Source of the DNA: an uncultured Acidobacteriaceae bacterium
GTDB taxonomy: Bacteria; Acidobacteriota; Terriglobia; Terriglobales; Acidobacteriaceae
Direction: 5' to 3'
NCBI GenBank assembly: GCA_937879855.1
Contig: CALFMO010000023.1
Location: forward strand, 1 to 64,000
Length of the DNA stretch: 64,000 bases
Each line of letters begins with the position of its first letter. Positions within the stretch are counted from its first letter, which is position 1. A program made the position numbers and the translations under genes. The notes below the pieces were generated by a model, which was not told the origin of the DNA, ran no database searches, and was given only the letters and a program-made list of their open reading frames with translations. Below, piece after piece: positions 60,264 to 64,000 of the stretch.

Positions 60264-63185
60264 ATGATTCTGGCTTTCCGTTCGTTTTCCGTCCGTCATA
60301 TTGCTATTGGGCTCGGTGCCTTGTCTGTTTTGTTGTTTCTCGCGGCGGATGCTGACGCACAGGCGTCGCGAGTTGGAGCAACGCTAGAAGGCATTGTGCG
60401 CGACACCAGTGGCGCAGTCATTCCGAACTCAAACGTTACGCTGCACAACCCTTCGACCAATCAATTTCGTACGGTGGCAACTGACGGGCAGGGTTTTTTT
60501 CGAGCACAGCAGCTTGCTGCCGGCACCTATGACGTGCAAGTGGAACAGATAGGATTTGCACCGTTTCGCCAGGCAGGTGTTGGAGCTAATCTCGGACAGA
60601 CTGTTCATCTCGACATTGTCCTGGCTCCGGCGTCCGCATCGGAACAGCTGACGGTCAACGCGCAGCCCTCGTCTCTTGATCCCTCGCAGTCGTCAGTCGT
60701 TTCCTCTGTAGATCAAGAAAGGATAGAAGAACTACCAGTACGGAGCAGAAATTACTTGGATTTCGTTCTCCTTGCACCAGGGGTTTCGAGTTCACCCGTA
60801 GCTTCCGGCGCGAGCGGTTCGACGCCCCTTACTGGCAGTGGCTTCACTTTCGGCGGTCTGAGATCGCGGAGCAACAATCTCTCCATCGATGGCCTCGACA
60901 ACAACGACGAGTACACAGGTTCGAGTCGTACCGAGCTTTCACCGGAAATTGTGCAGGAATTCCAGGTGGTCAACAATGGCCTTTCAGCAGAGTCCGGTGG
61001 AGCCTCGGGAGGGTCCATTAACGTGATCACTCGCTCTGGGACAAACACGGTGCACGGCGACGCGTTTCTATTTGCCCAGGACGGCATATTCAACGCGCGC
61101 GACCCGTTCGAAACGGTGTCCGGCAAGCCATCTTTTCGACGCTTCCGCGCTGGCTTTGCTCTGGGTGGGCCCATCGTCAAGGACAAAACGTTTTACTACG
61201 CCGCCGTCGAACAAGAACACAATCGAGGGCAGATCGGTTCGGATATCAACCCCAGCGTAGCATCTATCGTAAATGCCTTCCTTGCCACCGGAGGATTTCC
61301 AGGACTAGGAACTCGCCAGATCACGACAGCTCTCTCTCCGATTGCGCGCGCGGAAACGGAAGCTGCCGGCAAGCTCAATCACCAGCTCACCAAGAATACT
61401 GCTCTGATGCTGCGCTACACCTTTACAAACAACAAGGAATCAGGCGATGCGTTCAACACCAGCGGCCTATTCGACGCGAGTACTCGCGGCAGCAGCTTTA
61501 CAAGCGACAACGCTCTTTCGGGATCGCTCACCACTGTCTTTGGCTCGGAAGCGGTTAGCGATTTGCGGTTTCAGGCCGCCACACGCCACGCCGTCCTGCG
61601 AACAAACGAAACTTTCGGTCCTGAGATTGATATCGCTGGGCTGATCACCTTTGGCCGGCCCTTTACGGGAAATAGCGAACGTCGCGAAAATCATTTCCAA
61701 GCCGGCTACACGTACTCTCGCACCCGAGGAAAACACCTCTGGAAGCTCGGTGGAACTGTAAATCGCGTCAGACTGCGGGCTGACGTACCGGACGGAGTCG
61801 ATGGCATATATCTTTTCGGCTCTTTGGGAGATTTCCTCGTGGGAAATCCCAATCAGTTTCGCCAAGCCTTCGGGGGCCCAAACGTCGATTTCCCGGTGAC
61901 CAGTTTCGGCGGGTTCGTGCAGGACCATTGGTCCCTTTCCCAGCAACTGACTGTCGACCTTGGTGTACGCTACGATTTCGAGCGCCTGCCGGCTGGATTC
62001 AATCAGGACACGAACAACGTCAGCCCGAGAATCGGTGTGGCTTGGAGTCCGTCTCCCAAATGGGTTTTTCGTGCGGGATACGGAATTTTTTTCGACCGCT
62101 ACGTTCTAGCTAACTTGACACGGGCCGTCGAGAAGAACGGTATACAGGCATTCGAGCAGGTAGCGGACGCAAACGTAGCAGTGGGCATCTTCGCGTCAGC
62201 TCAAGGCGGGCCACTTGTTGCGCCTGTATCCGGGATCGCTCCATCCATCTTTCGCTCTGACCCCAAGATAGCCACTCCCTACAGCCAGCAGGCCAGCGCC
62301 GGTGCGGAATACTTGCTAGCGAAGAACCTGACGTTGCGCGCTGACTATATGTTCGTGCGTGGCGTCAAGCTGCCACGAACGCTGAACGTCAATTTGTTAC
62401 CTCCGGTGATCCTCACGCTCGCGAACGCCGTTAGCCTTGGTGTCCGAAACCCAACCCCACAGCAAATCGGACGAGAAGTCTTTTTACCCGGTCGTCTCGA
62501 TACCCAGTTTGGCGACATCTATCAAGTGCAAGATTCCGCTGGGTCAACCTACAACGGAGCCTCACTCACACTGACTCGCCGAATGAATAACGAACTGGAA
62601 TTCTCGGCTAGTTATACGCTCTCGAAGACATTTGATAACGCCTCGGACTTCGATGAGCAACCCCAAAATCCCTTCAATCTGCAGGCGGAAAACGCAGTGT
62701 CCCGGCAGCATCAGCAACAGCGTTTTGTGTTCAATGCACTCTGGGACTTGCCCATTGGAGAGGAAGAAGACAAAGGCAACAAATCAAGGGGAAACGCGAC
62801 TTGGCTGGCACAGACCTTCAGCCACATTGAAGTGGCACCGATTGTGACATTGGAAAGTGGCCGGCCTGTGAATCCCCTGACAGGTCTTGACTCGAACCAG
62901 AGTCATGCTTTTCCGCTCTCCGCAAGACCCCTGAGCCTGGGAAGAGACTCGCTGAACACACCCGCACTGGTGACGATGGACTTCCGCGTTCTGAAGTACT
63001 TCCCATTCGGGGGAGCGAAGCGTCTTGACGTGGTAGCGGAATTCTTCAATTTGTTCAACAGCGCGAATGTGTCCCAGATCAATTCTGTGTTCGGCTCAAA
63101 CCTAGCGCCGATGGCGGGATTTCGGCAACCGATTGCCGGAACCAGTGCCCGCCAAGTTCAGTTCTCTTTGGATTTCGAGTTTTGA
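60264..63185 (+). CDS. TonB-dependent receptor, Oar-like, with carboxypeptidase-regulatory-like N-terminus
   Basis: A 973-residue outer-membrane receptor. Signal sequence at 1-30 (LGALSVLLFLAADADAQA), then a carboxypeptidase-regulatory-like domain (ATLEGIVRDTSGAVIPNSNVTLHNPST; DGQGFFRAQQLAAGTYDVQVEQ), a plug (IEELPVRSRNYLDFVLLAPGV; LSIDGLDNNDEYTGSSR; SGGASGGSINVITRSG), and a barrel ending in the strand ARQVQFSLDFEF with a terminal aromatic residue. These Oar-type receptors are greatly expanded in Acidobacteriota. The ligand is unknown. A PAP2 phosphatase gene follows 64 bp later. Confidence 0.9.
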   Translation: MILAFRSFSVRHIAIGLGALSVLLFLAADADAQASRVGATLEGIVRDTSGAVIPNSNVTLHNPSTNQFRTVATDGQGFFRAQQLAAGTYDVQVEQIGFAPFRQAGVGANLGQTVHLDIVLAPASASEQLTVNAQPSSLDPSQSSVVSSVDQERIEELPVRSRNYLDFVLLAPGVSSSPVASGASGSTPLTGSGFTFGGLRSRSNNLSIDGLDNNDEYTGSSRTELSPEIVQEFQVVNNGLSAESGGASGGSINVITRSGTNTVHGDAFLFAQDGIFNARDPFETVSGKPSFRRFRAGFALGGPIVKDKTFYYAAVEQEHNRGQIGSDINPSVASIVNAFLATGGFPGLGTRQITTALSPIARAETEAAGKLNHQLTKNTALMLRYTFTNNKESGDAFNTSGLFDASTRGSSFTSDNALSGSLTTVFGSEAVSDLRFQAATRHAVLRTNETFGPEIDIAGLITFGRPFTGNSERRENHFQAGYTYSRTRGKHLWKLGGTVNRVRLRADVPDGVDGIYLFGSLGDFLVGNPNQFRQAFGGPNVDFPVTSFGGFVQDHWSLSQQLTVDLGVRYDFERLPAGFNQDTNNVSPRIGVAWSPSPKWVFRAGYGIFFDRYVLANLTRAVEKNGIQAFEQVADANVAVGIFASAQGGPLVAPVSGIAPSIFRSDPKIATPYSQQASAGAEYLLAKNLTLRADYMFVRGVKLPRTLNVNLLPPVILTLANAVSLGVRNPTPQQIGREVFLPGRLDTQFGDIYQVQDSAGSTYNGASLTLTRRMNNELEFSASYTLSKTFDNASDFDEQPQNPFNLQAENAVSRQHQQQRFVFNALWDLPIGEEEDKGNKSRGNATWLAQTFSHIEVAPIVTLESGRPVNPLTGLDSNQSHAFPLSARPLSLGRDSLNTPALVTMDFRVLKYFPFGGAKRLDVVAEFFNLFNSANVSQINSVFGSNLAPMAGFRQPIAGTSARQVQFSLDFEF

Positions 63186-63249
63186 AAAATGACCGAAACG
63201 ATCCACATGAAGATTGCGGCTTTAAAGAGGACTCTAAAGGAGCTTCGTA

Positions 63250-64000
63250 ATGATGTCGATTTCCAGAAGTAGAAACACGCTTCGTTGTCTTGCGGATGTC
63301 TTGGTAGTCTCCGTGGCCCTGGTGTCTGGTCTGACGCCAGCGCACGCTCAGAGCACAGACCCACCCAACGAACAAGCGCAGGGGACGCAATCGGTCTCTA
63401 GACCATCCCCCTCGTCCGGGAAGGCGTCGGAAGGCGAGCAACAGACCTCCGCCTCATCGGTGATATGCGGCCCCGCGCATATCGGGCGATGCTTGAAGGA
63501 CTTAGCGCTCGATCAAGCGGGAATATGGACTAGTCCACTTCGTCTGCGATCTAGAGACGCACTTTGGTTGGTGCCGTTCGCGGGCGCGACAGCAGTTGCC
63601 ATCCACTATGATCCGAGAGCCCAGCAGGAACTGGGGATCGATCACAGCAGAATCGATGCCAGCAATGCAATCTCGCAATTCGGGTCCACCTACGCCACCA
63701 TCGGCGCGGGTGGCACTGTGTACTTGGTCGGCCGACTAAGCCACAATGACCATCTTGCAGAAACGGGGCGTTTAGGAACAGAAGCCGTAATCGACGCCAC
63801 CTTAGTTGCTGAAGCGTTAAAGTTGGCGACCAACCGCGAGCGACCTGATGAAGGAAACGGAACCGGGGGATTCTGGCCCCATGGTACGCGCACCTTCTCT
63901 GATAGTTTCCCGTCCGGTCACGCGATTGGAAGCTGGGCTCTCGCGAGAGTGATAGCAGCTGAGTATCCAAACAAGCCGACCCAGATTGGTGTTTACGCTT
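63250..64000 (+). CDS. PAP2-family phosphatase (3' end cut by window)
   Basis: At least 250 residues. AAAGG-AG precedes the double ATG at 63250. A signal sequence (DVLVVSVALVSGLTPAHAQ) leads to a Pro/Ser/Glu-rich segment, then the PAP2 core: TEAVIDATLVAEALKLATNRERPDEGNG (first phosphate motif, with NRERP), FWPHGTRTFSDSFPSGHAIGSWALARVIAAEYP (second motif SFPSGH). The third motif lies beyond the window. Likely an exported lipid- or polyprenyl-phosphatase. Confidence 0.88.
   Translation, partial: MMSISRSRNTLRCLADVLVVSVALVSGLTPAHAQSTDPPNEQAQGTQSVSRPSPSSGKASEGEQQTSASSVICGPAHIGRCLKDLALDQAGIWTSPLRLRSRDALWLVPFAGATAVAIHYDPRAQQELGIDHSRIDASNAISQFGSTYATIGAGGTVYLVGRLSHNDHLAETGRLGTEAVIDATLVAEALKLATNRERPDEGNGTGGFWPHGTRTFSDSFPSGHAIGSWALARVIAAEYPNKPTQIGVYA

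Noticed and set aside
1..64000. CRISPR array, tRNA, rRNA or insertion sequence
   Set aside because: No regularly spaced repeats, no cloverleaf-like segment that I could identify, and no transposase-like open frame were seen.

Overview
The window looks like an Acidobacteriota (Terriglobia-like) genome, judged from a 973-residue Oar-type TonB-dependent receptor with an N-terminal carboxypeptidase-regulatory-like domain, several small proteins that I associate with that phylum, mid-to-high GC, and a copper/cytochrome c gene set. No rRNA or tRNA is visible, so the taxonomic call is an inference.

Region 1 (1-6.8 kb) is the transfer module of a conjugative element (ICE or plasmid). It holds a VirB11/TrbB ATPase, an inverted-repeat-rich intergenic segment, a small ribbon-helix-helix-like protein, a TrwB/VirD4 coupling protein and a MobF (TrwC-type) relaxase-helicase. 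This is the oriT-trwA-trwB-trwC order of R388-type elements. ArdC and ParB-like genes at 33.4-36.0 kb, closed by a strong terminator, look like the other flank of the same element or a second plasmid-type module.

Region 2 (6.8-33.1 kb), between these modules, is dense defence-like cargo. It contains (a) a lone SIR2 protein; (b) a RHH / GNAT-like / XRE / ImmA-IrrE operon in which successive genes overlap by 4 bp; (c) divergently from it, a ubiquitin-like conjugation operon made of a Ubl-E2 fusion, a JAB-E1 fusion and a DUF6527-like protein, in which no cysteine is found at the expected E1 and E2 catalytic places; (d) a seven-gene minus-strand operon joining a MotA/ZorA-like channel and a MotB/ZorB-like OmpA protein to an SF1 helicase-nuclease, an SNF2 helicase, an SbcD-like phosphoesterase, an SbcC-like ATPase and a GHKL ATPase that ends in a HExxH motif; (e) a single-chain restriction-methylation enzyme; and (f) a SAP-domain/MuF-like protein. 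Operons (b) and (c) share a 130-bp divergent promoter in which one inverted repeat touches both promoters. Operon (d) is the best candidate for an undescribed system: a Zorya-like membrane motor coupled to an effector set different from ZorC/D/E.

Region 3 (36-50 kb) is an accessory or chromosomal region of small genes. It holds a secreted protein of unknown function, a compact DUF2442/XRE/DUF2442 operon, a TPR-CHAT protease translationally coupled to an S41 protease, a DUF4365 protein, and an ECF sigma factor with a putative anti-sigma factor.

Region 4 (50-59.4 kb) is a copper-handling cluster: LysR regulator, His/Met/Cys-rich secreted protein, two-domain multicopper oxidase with a Met-rich tail, outer-membrane efflux protein, cytochrome c, small DUF5666-like periplasmic protein, CopB-type P1B ATPase, MarR regulator and a membrane protein. 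The window ends with a TonB-dependent receptor and a PAP2 phosphatase cut by the window edge.
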